In this document: in pieces, positions 30,821-41,003 of the stretch
How the letters are laid out: each line of letters begins with the position of its first letter
Position numbering within the stretch: the stretch's first letter is position 1
From: Mycobacterium lehmannii
GTDB lineage: Bacteria; Actinomycetota; Actinomycetes; Mycobacteriales; Mycobacteriaceae
Direction: 5' to 3'
Assembly (NCBI RefSeq): GCF_002245535.1
Contig: NZ_NKCN01000011.1
Span: 1 to 64,000 of the forward strand
Length of the DNA stretch: 64,000 nt
Notes under the pieces: generated by a model
Told to the model about the DNA's origin: nothing
What the model saw: the letters and a program-made list of their open reading frames with translations, nothing else
Databases searched by the model: none
Program-made: the position numbers and the translations under genes

Positions 30821-30829
30821 GGGGCATCG

Positions 30830-31096
30830 ATGTGGGAGCGAATGCAGCAGATGTTGCTGCAGCGGGGTATCAACACCTATTTGGAGCTGGCGCTGTGGAT
30901 CACGCTGGTCTATATCGTGATCGGAGTCGGTTACGCGATGTTTCACATCGAGTTGATCGGCCAGCTCGAGGCGGCGCTGTCCGGCGACTTCACCATCTTT
31001 GCCAACATCGCGGCCCTGGTCGTGGCCGTCGTGCTCTGGCCGCTGCTGTTGATCAGCTCGTGGGTCTGTGGGGTGGCCGGGTGTGGAGTCTTCTGA
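30830..31096 (+). CDS. Small two-helix membrane protein, unrecognised
   Basis: An 88-residue protein with two hydrophobic segments, about residues 19-42 (ALWITLVYIVIGVGYAMF) and 60-80 (ANIAALVVAVVLWPLLLI), separated by a short amphipathic stretch. GC and codon use match the neighbours, and it follows the HAD gene by nine bases, so a shared transcript is likely. It matches no family I recognise. Confidence 0.65.
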   Translation: MWERMQQMLLQRGINTYLELALWITLVYIVIGVGYAMFHIELIGQLEAALSGDFTIFANIAALVVAVVLWPLLLISSWVCGVAGCGVF

Positions 31097-31132
31097 CGAT
31101 GACTTTTCGTGCCCGCCGCAGTCTGTATCGAC

Positions 31133-31630
31133 ATGACTGAACAACGCATCCACGCGACCACCACCGTCAACGCCCCGATCGAGACCGTGTTCGACGTGCT
31201 CGCCGACCCGTCGACGCACCAGGCGATCGACGGCACCGGATGGGTGCGCGAGCCGCTCGACTCCGAACCCCTGACCGAGGTCGGCCAGGTTTTCCGGATG
31301 GGCATGCACCACGACAACCACCCAGAGAAGTACTACGAGATGGCCAACCGGGTCGAGGTTCTGGACCGGCCGCGCGCCATCGGTTGGCTGCCGGGCCAGG
31401 GTCCCGAGCAGCGGGGCTATCTGATGAACGCCACCGAACTCCAATGGGGCGGATGGCTATGGCGATACGACCTCGACGCAGTGGCCGAAGACCGGACGGC
31501 GGTCACGTTGACCTACGACTGGTCGAACGTGGCGCCGCACATGCGCGACATCGAGTTCCCGCCGTTCGAACCGCAGCACCTCGACAACTCGCTGAAGAAC
31601 CTCGCCTCGATCGCCGAGTCGCGCAGCTAG
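31133..31630 (+). CDS. SRPBCC-family protein (START/polyketide-cyclase-like)
   Basis: A 165-residue protein of the helix-grip fold: RIHATTTVNAPIETVFDVLADPS at the N-terminus is the characteristic opening strand and helix, and the C-terminus is a long amphipathic helix ending NSLKNLASIAES. The family binds hydrophobic ligands. ATG 31133 (MTEQRIHAT) is preferred over 31109. The stop shares CTAG with that of the converging helicase gene. Confidence 0.85.
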   Translation: MTEQRIHATTTVNAPIETVFDVLADPSTHQAIDGTGWVREPLDSEPLTEVGQVFRMGMHHDNHPEKYYEMANRVEVLDRPRAIGWLPGQGPEQRGYLMNATELQWGGWLWRYDLDAVAEDRTAVTLTYDWSNVAPHMRDIEFPPFEPQHLDNSLKNLASIAESRS

Positions 31631-33339
31631 GACTGCAGGGTGCGTACCGCCTCGATGCGGGCGCGGAGCTGATCGGTCGTCGCCGCCGCGACCGCCGGGC
31701 CGCCGCAGATCCGGCGCAGCTCCTTGTGGATCCAGCCGTGTGGCTTACCGGTGCGGTGGTGGGCGATGGACACCAGCGTGTTGAGTTCCTTGCGCAGCTC
31801 GCGCAGTTGGCCGTGGGTGGAGACCCGCGGCACCTCGCCCGAGGCGGTCTGGCGGGTGAGTTGTTCTTCCTGCCTGCGTCGCAACAGGTCCCGCATCTGG
31901 TCGGGGGCGAGCAGGCCGGGGATCCCGAGGTAGTCGGCCTCGTCCTCGCTGCCGACGGCCGCTGCGGTACCGAACGACGAGCCATCGAAGATCACCTGGT
32001 CGAGCTCGGCGTCGGCGCCCAACATCTCGAAGCCGTTGTCGGCCTCGCCCAGCTCGTCCTTCGTCTTGTTGGCGTCCTCGAGGGCCGCGTCGTCCCACTC
32101 GCCCTGCGACTCGCGGTGCGGCTTGCCGAGCACGTGGTCGCGCTGTGCCTCCATCTCGCTGGCCAGGTCGAGCAGCGCGGGCACCGACGGCAGGAAGATG
32201 CTCGCGGTCTCACCGGGGCGCCGGGAGCGGACGTAGCGTCCGATCGCCTGGGCGAAGAACAGCGGGGTCGACGCGGATGTCGCATACACGCCGACGGCGA
32301 GTCGCGGCACGTCGACACCCTCGGAGACCATGCGCACCGCGACCAGCCAACGACTCATGCCTGTCGCGTATTCGGCGATGCGGTCGGAGGAGCCGGGGTC
32401 GTCGGACAGGACGAGCGTCGGCGCCTCCCCGGTCAGCGTCGTCAGCACCTTGGCGTACGCGCGGGCGGCTTTCTGGTCCGAGGCGATCACCATCGCGCCC
32501 GCGTCGGGCACCCCGCCGTTGCGCAGCTGGGACAGCCGGGTGTCGGCGGCCTGCAGCACCGCCGGAATCCACTCGCCGTTCGGGTCGAGCACCGTGCGCC
32601 AGGCCCGTGCGGTCTGCTCGGCGTTGAGCGGTTCGCCGAGGCGCGCCGAAAACTCCTCGCCCGCACTGGTGCGCCAGCGCGCTTCCCCGGAGTACGCCAT
32701 GAACACCACGGGCCGCACCACCCCGTCGGCCAGCGCGTCGGAGTACCCGTAGATGTGATCGGCCCGCGACCGCATCACGCCGGTGCCGTCGGGCTCATAG
32801 GTGACGAAGGGGATCGGGCTGTCGTCGCTGCGGAACGGTGTACCGGTCAGCGCCAGCCGGCGGGTGGCGTCGTTGAACGCCTCGCGCATGGCCTCGCCCC
32901 AGCTCTTCGCATCGCCGCCATGGTGGATCTCGTCGAAGATGACCAGCGTGCGGTAGTTCTCGGTGCGCACCCGGTGCCGGGTGGGGTGGCTGGCCACCTG
33001 GGCGTAGGTCACGACGACGCCGTGGTACTCCGACGAGTGGTGAGCGGCGCTGTTGGAGAACTTCGGGTCCAGCGACAGGCCGAGCCTGGCGGCCGCCAGC
33101 GCCCACTGGATCTTGAGATGCTCGGTCGGCACGACGACGGTGACGCGCTCGACGGTGCCGTCGGCCAACAGCTCGCCGGCCACGCGCAGGGCAAACGTCG
33201 TCTTGCCCGCGCCGGGGGTAGCGACGGCCAGGAAATCACGCGGTTTGGCGCCAAGATACCGCACCAATGCCCGACGCTGCCAGCCTCGCAAAGCCTGGGT
33301 GTCGGGCGCTGTGTCTGCCCGCACCCAAAGACTCCTCAC
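31627..33339 (-). CDS. Superfamily 2 DNA/RNA helicase
   Basis: A 570-residue ATP-dependent helicase beginning at GTG 33339. Visible motifs: LRGWQRRAL (Q-motif-like), Walker A ATPGAGKT (41-48), Walker B with DEIH (136-139), TGTP (165-168) replacing SAT, and the motif VI AIGRYVRSRRPGE. The C-terminal 170 residues are acidic and helical with no known domain. It resembles the XPB/RAD25-like group of actinobacterial helicases; substrate specificity cannot be judged. Confidence 0.87.
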   Translation of the reverse strand: MRSLWVRADTAPDTQALRGWQRRALVRYLGAKPRDFLAVATPGAGKTTFALRVAGELLADGTVERVTVVVPTEHLKIQWALAAARLGLSLDPKFSNSAAHHSSEYHGVVVTYAQVASHPTRHRVRTENYRTLVIFDEIHHGGDAKSWGEAMREAFNDATRRLALTGTPFRSDDSPIPFVTYEPDGTGVMRSRADHIYGYSDALADGVVRPVVFMAYSGEARWRTSAGEEFSARLGEPLNAEQTARAWRTVLDPNGEWIPAVLQAADTRLSQLRNGGVPDAGAMVIASDQKAARAYAKVLTTLTGEAPTLVLSDDPGSSDRIAEYATGMSRWLVAVRMVSEGVDVPRLAVGVYATSASTPLFFAQAIGRYVRSRRPGETASIFLPSVPALLDLASEMEAQRDHVLGKPHRESQGEWDDAALEDANKTKDELGEADNGFEMLGADAELDQVIFDGSSFGTAAAVGSEDEADYLGIPGLLAPDQMRDLLRRRQEEQLTRQTASGEVPRVSTHGQLRELRKELNTLVSIAHHRTGKPHGWIHKELRRICGGPAVAAATTDQLRARIEAVRTLQS

Positions 33340-33544
33340 TGATCGGACAGCAGCCTAGCGCAACGGATTACGGCCTCGCATCTCTGCGTGGCGTGTCGCC
33401 GGACCGCCGGTGTGTCGAACATGGCCGGCGGCTGCGAACCGCCGCTGCGCGCCGAGGGACAGACGCTGCGTCGCGACCCCGTGGGAACTGCGCACAGCAA
33501 ACACGGTGCTTGTCCTGGCGCGAGGTGGGTACTCTCCGCCAACC

Positions 33545-36082
33545 ATGTCGCCAACCCCCACTACCCGCAGCGACGACATCGACCCATGCGTCCGCGTCTT
33601 CGGTACCCGCGTACACAACTTACGGGGTGTGGACGTCGCCGCCCCGCGCGACGCGCTGGTGGCATTCACCGGCATCTCCGGTTCCGGCAAATCGTCGCTG
33701 GCATTCGGCACCATCTACGCCGAGGCGCAGCGCAGGTACTTCGAGTCCGTGTCTCCATACGCGCGGCGCCTGCTGCTGCCGACCGGCGCGCCCAAGGTCG
33801 ACGACATCACCGGGCTGCCCCCGGCCGTGGCCCTGCAGCAGCGCAGGGGGACGGCCACCTCACGGTCCACGGTCGGCACCGTCACGACGCTGTCCAACCT
33901 CTTGAGGATGCTATTCTCCCGTGCCGGCACGTACCCGCGCGGCGCCACCGAACGACTCGACTCCGACGCGTTCTCCCCGAACACGGCCGTCGGCGCCTGC
34001 CCGAAGTGTCACGGTCTCGGGCGGATCCATGAGGTGACCGAGCAGACGCTCGTGCCGGACCCTTCGTTGACCATCCGCGAGGGTGCCGTCGCGGCGTGGC
34101 CGGGCGCCTGGCAGGGCCAGAACCTGCGCGACATCCTCATCACGCTGGGGTTCGACATCGACAAGCCATGGCGGAAATTGCCCAAGCGGCAACGTGATTG
34201 GATACTGTTCACCGACGAGCAGCCCACCGTCGAGATCGATCCGAGCCAGCATCCGGTCGCGGCGGACTACTACTACAACGGAACATTCTCCAGCGCCGAA
34301 CGCCACGTCCGGCACACGCTGGCGAACTCGCAGAGCGCGATGATGCGCCGACGCGTCCTGCAGTTCGTCGACAGCGTCGAATGCGGGGTATGTCGCGGAG
34401 CGGGGCTGCGACCCGAGGCGCTGAAGGTTACCTTCGCGGGTCGCACCATCGCCGACTACGTGGCGATGCCGCTGGCCGAACTCGCCGGTGCGCTGCGGCC
34501 GACCGCGGCCCGCAAGGACGCCGCCCCGGCGTTCGAGTCGACCGCATCCGGTGAGTTCACCGAGGTCGCCACGATGATCGCCGCCGATCTGGTCGCCCGC
34601 ATCCAGGTGCTCGTCGACCTCGGCCTCGGCTATCTGACGCTGAACCGCCGCACCCCCACCGTGTCTCCGGGTGAACTGCAGCGGCTGCGGCTGGCCACGC
34701 AGCTGCGAGCCGGATTGTTCGGTGTGCTCTACGTGCTGGACGAGCCGTCGGCCGGCCTGCATCCCGCCGATGCGGAGCCGTTGCTCGACGTTCTGGATCG
34801 CCTTCGGCGAGCGGGCAATTCGCTGTTCATCGTCGAACACGACATGGATGTCGTGCGCCGGGCCGACTGGATCGTCGACGTCGGCCCCGGCGCGGGCGAG
34901 CACGGAGGACGGGTGCTCTACAGCGGACCCGTCTCCGGCCTGAACGACGTCGACGAGTCGATCACCCGCCGATACCTGTTCGGTGACGAGGCGGCCGAAC
35001 CTCGGACCCCGCGCGAGCCGTCGTCACGACTGCGATTGCGCGGCGTCTGTTTTCACAATCTGCGCGACGTGGATGTCGACCTGCCGCTCGGCGTCTACAC
35101 CGCGGTCACCGGTGTATCCGGTTCAGGTAAGTCGACGCTCGTCGTCAAGGTTCTCGGCGATGTGGTGAACCGCCATCTGGGCCGCGCCGTGGGGATGGCC
35201 GAAAGCGATAGCGACACCGACGATTCCGACGCCGAGATCGTCGACCTCGATCACGACGCCAGCATCGGGGTCATGGCGGAGGGCGTCGATGTGATCGACC
35301 GACTGGTCGCCGTCGACCAGCGGCCGATCGGGCGCACCCCGCGTTCGACGCTGGCCACCTACACCGGCCTGTTCGACGCGGTCCGACGGGTGTTCGCCGC
35401 GACGCCGGCCGCACGCCGCCGGGGCTGGACGGCGGGCCGGTTCTCGTTCAACGTCGCAGAAGGTCGATGCGAGACCTGCCAGGGGGAGGGCTTCGTATCA
35501 GTCGAACTGCTGTTCCTGCCTGGCACCTACGCCACCTGCCCGACGTGCGGGGGCGCCCGCTACAACGAAGCCACGCTGCGGGTGCGCTACCGCGACCACA
35601 CGATCGCCGACGTCCTCGCCATGACCGTCGACGATGCCGCACAGTTCCTCGAAGACATCCCAGGTGCATCGCGCAGCCTGACGACGCTGCGTGAGGTCGG
35701 GCTGGGATATCTGCGTCTCGGTCAGCCCGCCACCGAACTGTCCGGAGGGGAGGCCCAGCGCATCAAGCTGGCGTCTGAACTGCAGCGGCCCCGTCGCGGC
35801 CACACGATCTATGTCCTCGACGAACCGACGACGGGACTGCATCCGGCGGATGTGGATCTCCTCGACGCCCAACTGCATCGCCTCGTCGACGCGGGCAACA
35901 CGGTGGTGGTGGCCGAACACGATATGCGGATGGTCTCCGGGGCGGATTGGGTGATCGACCTCGGACCGGGCGCGGGCCACGACGGCGGCCGCGTCGTCGC
36001 GGCGGGCACACCGCAGAAGGTGAGCCGGGCGAAGGGCAGTCGCACGGCGCCGTATCTGGCCGCGCGGCTGGTCACTCGATGA
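33545..36082 (+). CDS. Class II UvrA-like ABC ATPase (UvrA2/DrrC type)
   Basis: An 845-residue double-ABC protein related to UvrA but shorter than UvrA1. ABC1 has Walker A GISGSGKS (43-50) but its signature reads SPGELQRL instead of LSGGE; ABC2 has Walker A GVSGSGKST and a normal LSGGEAQR. Cys clusters CPKCHGLG, CGVCRGAG, and a pair CETCQGEG/CPTCGG mark the zinc sites. Such short UvrA proteins are linked to resistance to DNA-binding drugs in Streptomyces (DrrC) and Deinococcus. The start ATG 33545 gives MSPTPTTRSDD; an upstream extension is unlikely. Confidence 0.9.
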   Translation: MSPTPTTRSDDIDPCVRVFGTRVHNLRGVDVAAPRDALVAFTGISGSGKSSLAFGTIYAEAQRRYFESVSPYARRLLLPTGAPKVDDITGLPPAVALQQRRGTATSRSTVGTVTTLSNLLRMLFSRAGTYPRGATERLDSDAFSPNTAVGACPKCHGLGRIHEVTEQTLVPDPSLTIREGAVAAWPGAWQGQNLRDILITLGFDIDKPWRKLPKRQRDWILFTDEQPTVEIDPSQHPVAADYYYNGTFSSAERHVRHTLANSQSAMMRRRVLQFVDSVECGVCRGAGLRPEALKVTFAGRTIADYVAMPLAELAGALRPTAARKDAAPAFESTASGEFTEVATMIAADLVARIQVLVDLGLGYLTLNRRTPTVSPGELQRLRLATQLRAGLFGVLYVLDEPSAGLHPADAEPLLDVLDRLRRAGNSLFIVEHDMDVVRRADWIVDVGPGAGEHGGRVLYSGPVSGLNDVDESITRRYLFGDEAAEPRTPREPSSRLRLRGVCFHNLRDVDVDLPLGVYTAVTGVSGSGKSTLVVKVLGDVVNRHLGRAVGMAESDSDTDDSDAEIVDLDHDASIGVMAEGVDVIDRLVAVDQRPIGRTPRSTLATYTGLFDAVRRVFAATPAARRRGWTAGRFSFNVAEGRCETCQGEGFVSVELLFLPGTYATCPTCGGARYNEATLRVRYRDHTIADVLAMTVDDAAQFLEDIPGASRSLTTLREVGLGYLRLGQPATELSGGEAQRIKLASELQRPRRGHTIYVLDEPTTGLHPADVDLLDAQLHRLVDAGNTVVVAEHDMRMVSGADWVIDLGPGAGHDGGRVVAAGTPQKVSRAKGSRTAPYLAARLVTR

Positions 36083-36581
36083 AGAAGTTGTCGTTGCGGA
36101 TGAACCACTCCCGGCGTTCCTCGTCGGTCAAGTCGCCCAGCGCGGCGAATCCCTCGAAGTAGTGCTCGCGTGGGGCGCCGGGAGCGAACAGCATCAACAG
36201 CGACGTCGGCGCGTCGGCCTCGTTGCGGAAGCCGTGGATGCCGCCGGGCGGCACGTAGAAGAAATCGGTGGGATTGCCGTCGAACCAGTCGGTGCCGTCG
36301 TAGAGCCGCACCGTTCCCGACAGTACAAAGAAGGCCTCCGATATCGCGCGGTGAAAGTGGGGTCCCGGCCCGCCGCCGTTCGGTGCGATGTCCACGCGGT
36401 ACAGCCCGTAGTCGCCGTCGGTGGCTTTCTGGTCGGCGAGGTAGTGGTATTTGACGAGCCCGAACGAGTCGTAGTCTGCCGGCTCGGTGCCACGTCGCAC
36501 CCAGGCACTGGCCTCCGGTTCGGGCGCGGTGTACCGCGGAGGCGGGTAGGGCGGCACCTGCCGGGGATCGACGAGCGACAT
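36072..36581 (-). CDS. Cupin-domain protein
   Basis: A 169-residue protein with a beta-barrel cupin: GPGPHFHRAISEAFFVLSG is motif 1 with metal-binding histidines, and PPGGIHGFRN is motif 2. The start ATG 36581 is taken because it gives MSLVDPRQVPPYPP after a possible GGGTGGG; longer frames are unsupported. It diverges from the frameshifted tetR gene and could be under its control. The function is unknown. Confidence 0.85.
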   Translation of the reverse strand: MSLVDPRQVPPYPPPRYTAPEPEASAWVRRGTEPADYDSFGLVKYHYLADQKATDGDYGLYRVDIAPNGGGPGPHFHRAISEAFFVLSGTVRLYDGTDWFDGNPTDFFYVPPGGIHGFRNEADAPTSLLMLFAPGAPREHYFEGFAALGDLTDEERREWFIRNDNFFIE

Positions 36582-36702
36582 GCCAACCCACCCTGCCACG
36601 GTCAGACCACCGCCGGCACCGGATACGTGACGCCGGGCAGCTCCTCGCAGTTCCGTGTTCGAGCCGCCGGGGTCCCCCATAGTCTGATTCGGAGGTGATG
36701 AC

Positions 36703-37265
36703 GTGAGTGCGACCGACCGGCCGCTGCGTGCCGACGCCCTGCGCAATCGCGCCCGCGTGTTGGAGGTCGCCTATGCCGCGTTCGCGACCGACGGCCTCGC
36801 GGTGCCGATCGACGAGATCGCCCGACGTGCCGGCGTGGGCGCGGGCACGGTGTACCGCCACTTCCCGGCCAAGGCGGACCTGTACCGCGCGGTCGTCGAG
36901 GACCGGATCGACAGCCTCGTCGCCGAGGGCCGGGCCCTGATCGAGGGTGTGTCGCCGGGAGGGCGCTGTTCGTTTTGCTGAGGTCGCTGGTCCTGCAATG
37001 GGGAGCGGCCGATCGGGGCCTGAAGGACGCGATGGCGGGGGAAGGCATCGACCTTGCGGCGGTCATCCCGGAGACCGTGCAGGCCTTCCTCGACTTCCTC
37101 GGCGGCCTGCTCGAGGCGGCTCAGGATGCCGGGACCGCCCGGCGCGATGTCGACGTGCTCGACGTGAAGGCGATCCTTGCCGGCTGCTTCGCGATCCAGG
37201 ACGCCAACCCCGAACAAGCCGAGCGGCTCACCGAGGTGGTGCTGGACGGCCTGCGAGCGGCCTGA
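36703..37265 (+). pseudogene. TetR-family regulator with apparent frameshift
   Basis: The first 80 codons give a clear TetR DNA-binding domain (RARVLEVAYAAFATDGLA, then IARRAGVGAGTVYRHFPAKA), starting at GTG 36703 with GGAGG seven bases upstream. At about 36957-36963 (GGGAGGG) the frame changes: reading continues into 10 wrong residues and a TGA at 36979, while the ligand-binding half (ALFVLLRSLVLQWGAADRG...ending LDGLRAA) is in the next frame from about 36963 to 37265. One missing base in the G-run would restore a 187-residue protein. Either a real inactivating mutation or a sequencing error is possible. Confidence 0.8.
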
Positions 37266-37282
37266 ACGGGTGCGCATGCGAT

Positions 37283-37309
37283 CTTGCACTCGCCATGCCC
37301 GAGTGCTAG
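37283..37309 (+). promoter_or_regulatory. CIRCE operator 1 upstream of groEL2
   Basis: CTTGCACTC, nine bases (GCCATGCCC), GAGTGCTAG: arms match the HrcA target consensus TTAGCACTC-N9-GAGTGCTAA closely. It lies 148 bases before the groEL2 start. HrcA is not in this window, but the site predicts heat-inducible repression. Confidence 0.9.
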
Positions 37310-37317
37310 AAAGGCAA

Positions 37318-37344
37318 TTGGCACTCGCGACCGGTGAGTGCTAG
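37318..37344 (+). promoter_or_regulatory. CIRCE operator 2 upstream of groEL2
   Basis: TTGGCACTC, nine bases (GCGACCGGT), GAGTGCTAG: a second HrcA-type operator eight bases downstream of the first. Two CIRCE copies before a single groEL indicate strong HrcA control, with the promoter probably lying across or between them. Confidence 0.9.
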
Positions 37345-37357
37345 GTCGGGACGGTGA

Positions 37358-39082
<1,725 letters not shown>

Positions 39083-39098
39083 GTCCCGGTTCTCACGG

Positions 39099-39133
39099 AA
39101 AAGCCCGGCTCCTCGCAAGGGGCCGGGCTTTTT
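39099..39133 (+). terminator. Rho-independent terminator after groEL2
   Basis: AAAAGCCCGGC and GCCGGGCTTTTT form an 11-base GC-rich stem with a 12-base loop, ending in a T-run, 16 bases after the groEL2 stop. It is the clearest intrinsic terminator in the window. Confidence 0.9.
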
Positions 39134-39151
39134 CACGTCCACTGGTAGCGC

Positions 39152-39210
39152 CGAACGTGGGTTACCCGCACGCGTTTGCGCGCGGACCGTGACACACGCC
39201 CACACTCGGC
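39152..39210. repeat. Dispersed palindromic repeat, copy 2
   Basis: Begins CGAACGTGGGTTACCCGCAC (identical to the other two copies) and ends CCCACACTCGGC, the same right end as copy 1. It lies between the groEL2 terminator and the end of the PNPOx-family gene, in a position with no coding function. The middle 27 bases differ among copies. Confidence 0.75.
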
Positions 39211-39215
39211 GGGGG

Positions 39216-39590
39216 TTACTCCTTGAGCGGCACGCAGTCGTGCAGGCAGTCCGGGCTCGTCGACGGCGACTCCGCGGTGGCCTTGCGATGCAGTACCGCG
39301 CGCGACGGTTGGACCGACAACGACTCGCCCGCCTGGTGCGCCTCACCGTCGACGATCAACGAGTACCCACCGGCCTCACTCGGCGGCCACACGATGGTGA
39401 CGTCGCCGTGGCGGGCGGTGTTCTCCCGCGTGTGCCGACCGACGGTCCCGACGTCGAGTCGGCCGTCGCGCAACACGGGTTCGACGGCGACGGTGTGGGC
39501 GCGGTAGTCGTCGCCGACGGAGATCAGATAGGCGAAGCCGAAGTCTGCCAGCACGTCGGTCAACCGGTCGAGATCCACCTTGACGCTCAT
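39216..39590 (-). CDS. Pyridoxamine 5'-phosphate oxidase-family protein
   Basis: A 124-residue split-barrel flavin- or F420-binding protein. VDLDRLTDVLADFGFAYLIS and HTVAVEPVLRDGRLDVGT are the barrel strands, GHVTIVWPP-like region (DVTIVWPPSEAGG) follows, and two Cys occur near the C-terminus (DCLHDC). Mycobacteria have many such small proteins of uncertain substrate. It diverges from the SDR gene at 39633. Confidence 0.82.
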   Translation of the reverse strand: MSVKVDLDRLTDVLADFGFAYLISVGDDYRAHTVAVEPVLRDGRLDVGTVGRHTRENTARHGDVTIVWPPSEAGGYSLIVDGEAHQAGESLSVQPSRAVLHRKATAESPSTSPDCLHDCVPLKE

Positions 39591-39632
39591 AGGGCGAGGA
39601 TACGTCCGCGCAGCGGCGCGTTAGGTTCTTGT

Positions 39633-40457
39633 ATGCCCTTGCCGCCGCCATCGTCTACCACCACCGCCGTCGTCACCGGAGCATCGGCGGGCATCGGCGC
39701 CGACATCGCCCGCGAACTCGCCGCGCGCGGTCACGGCGTCACGCTCGTCGCTCGTCGCGAAGACCGGCTGCGCGATCTGGCGGCCGAACTCGGCGGCAAC
39801 GTCCGCGCCGAGACCATCGCGTGCGACGTCGCCGACCCGGCGGCCCGCGCCGCGCTGTTCGACCAGATCGCCGAGCGCGGCCTCACCGTCGACATGCTTG
39901 TCAACAACGCCGGGATCGGCACGATCGGATCGGTGACGAAATCGCCTGTGGCCGATGAGATTGCGCAGGTTCGCGTCAACGTCGAAGCCGTCATCGACCT
40001 CACCACCCGCGCGGTCCAGCAGATGGTGCCGCGTGGCCGCGGTGCGATCCTCAACGTCGGGTCCACCGCGGGCTACCACCCGTTTCCCGGCCAGTCCGGC
40101 TACGCGGGAACCAAGGCGTTCGTCAAGACCTACACCGAGGGCGTGCGGGCCGAACTGGCCGGCACCGGCGTCACCGTCGCGATGCTGGCTCCAGGGCCGG
40201 TGCGCACCGAGTTCCTCCAGGCGGCGGGCATGGACGAACGCAAGTTCGCCGCGGCATTCCCCAAGTTCATGTGGGTGCCGTCGCGGGAGGTGGCCAGAAT
40301 CGGTGTCGACGCGCTCGAACACGACCGCGGCACGGTAATCGCAGGACGCCAGAATGTGCTGAGTACCCGCCTGCTGCAAGCGCTTCCGCGGGCTCTTCTG
40401 CTCTGGACGCTGCGCAGGCAGCATCCCGGGCTGCGTCGCGACCGCTCAGCGGTCTGA
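39633..40457 (+). CDS. Short-chain dehydrogenase/reductase
   Basis: A 274-residue classical SDR: VVTGASAGIGADIAREL for the NAD(P) Rossmann fold, NNAG, then Ser...Tyr-x-x-x-Lys as NVGSTAGYHPFPGQSGYAGTK. The C-terminal tail is basic. ATG 39633 is chosen; the upstream frame runs into the antisense of the PNPOx gene. The tail overlaps the AhpD-like gene by 12 bases. The substrate is unknown. Confidence 0.88.
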   Translation: MPLPPPSSTTTAVVTGASAGIGADIARELAARGHGVTLVARREDRLRDLAAELGGNVRAETIACDVADPAARAALFDQIAERGLTVDMLVNNAGIGTIGSVTKSPVADEIAQVRVNVEAVIDLTTRAVQQMVPRGRGAILNVGSTAGYHPFPGQSGYAGTKAFVKTYTEGVRAELAGTGVTVAMLAPGPVRTEFLQAAGMDERKFAAAFPKFMWVPSREVARIGVDALEHDRGTVIAGRQNVLSTRLLQALPRALLLWTLRRQHPGLRRDRSAV

Positions 40458-41003
40458 CAGCGGCCAGCGCCGCATCCAACCCTCGACCGGCAAGGCCATG
40501 CCGTTGCACAGCGTGCAGATGGTGCGATACCAGCCGACTGTGACCAGCAGCTCCATCCGCTGCTCGTCATCGAGCTCGTCGCCCAGGGCGTGCCACGTGT
40601 GATCCGACCATGTGCCGGTTCTCTCGACCTCGTCCACGGCGGCGATCAGTGCCCGCTCGAAATCGCTGAAGCCGGGATCGTCGTCGAGAACCAGCGCGTC
40701 ACATTCGCGTTCGCTGACCCCGGCGATGGGACCCCAGAACGCGGCCTGGCCGCCCCATTCGTACTCGCACCGCAGCAATGCGCAGATCCGCAGGATCGCG
40801 ATCGTGCGCAACCGCGGCGGCAGACGCGCGTCGACGTAGAGCGACTCGCCCAGTTTGCGAAGCCGCGCAGCCAGATTCGGGTGCCTCTGCAGGCAGCGCA
40901 CCAGCAGCAGCGGCTCGTACGTGCGGTCGGGGTGTCCCCAGCCGTTGATGCCTGCGGCGTCGTCCTCGCTCCACGGGGGAGCCAGCGGCGCGACCCTGCT
41001 CAC
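40446..41003 (-). CDS. Carboxymuconolactone decarboxylase/AhpD-like protein
   Basis: A 185-residue helical protein starting at GTG 41003 and overlapping the deacylase gene by four bases. RTIAILRICALLRCEYEWGGQ is the CMD/AhpD core helix, and the region around CTLCNG carries a C-x-x-C pair that could be redox active, as in AhpD-type hydroperoxidases. It probably forms an operon with the upstream amidohydrolase gene. Confidence 0.82.
   Translation of the reverse strand: MSRVAPLAPPWSEDDAAGINGWGHPDRTYEPLLLVRCLQRHPNLAARLRKLGESLYVDARLPPRLRTIAILRICALLRCEYEWGGQAAFWGPIAGVSERECDALVLDDDPGFSDFERALIAAVDEVERTGTWSDHTWHALGDELDDEQRMELLVTVGWYRTICTLCNGMALPVEGWMRRWPLSDR

Noticed and set aside
31240..33342. 700-residue plus-strand open frame opposite the helicase
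   Set aside because: The helicase motifs on the minus strand are complete; the antisense frame has no recognisable domain and overlaps the SRPBCC gene in another frame.
36975..37265. Separate small gene starting at TTG 36975
   Set aside because: It is the second half of the TetR protein in another frame and its start codon is weak; it is treated as part of the frameshifted tetR gene.
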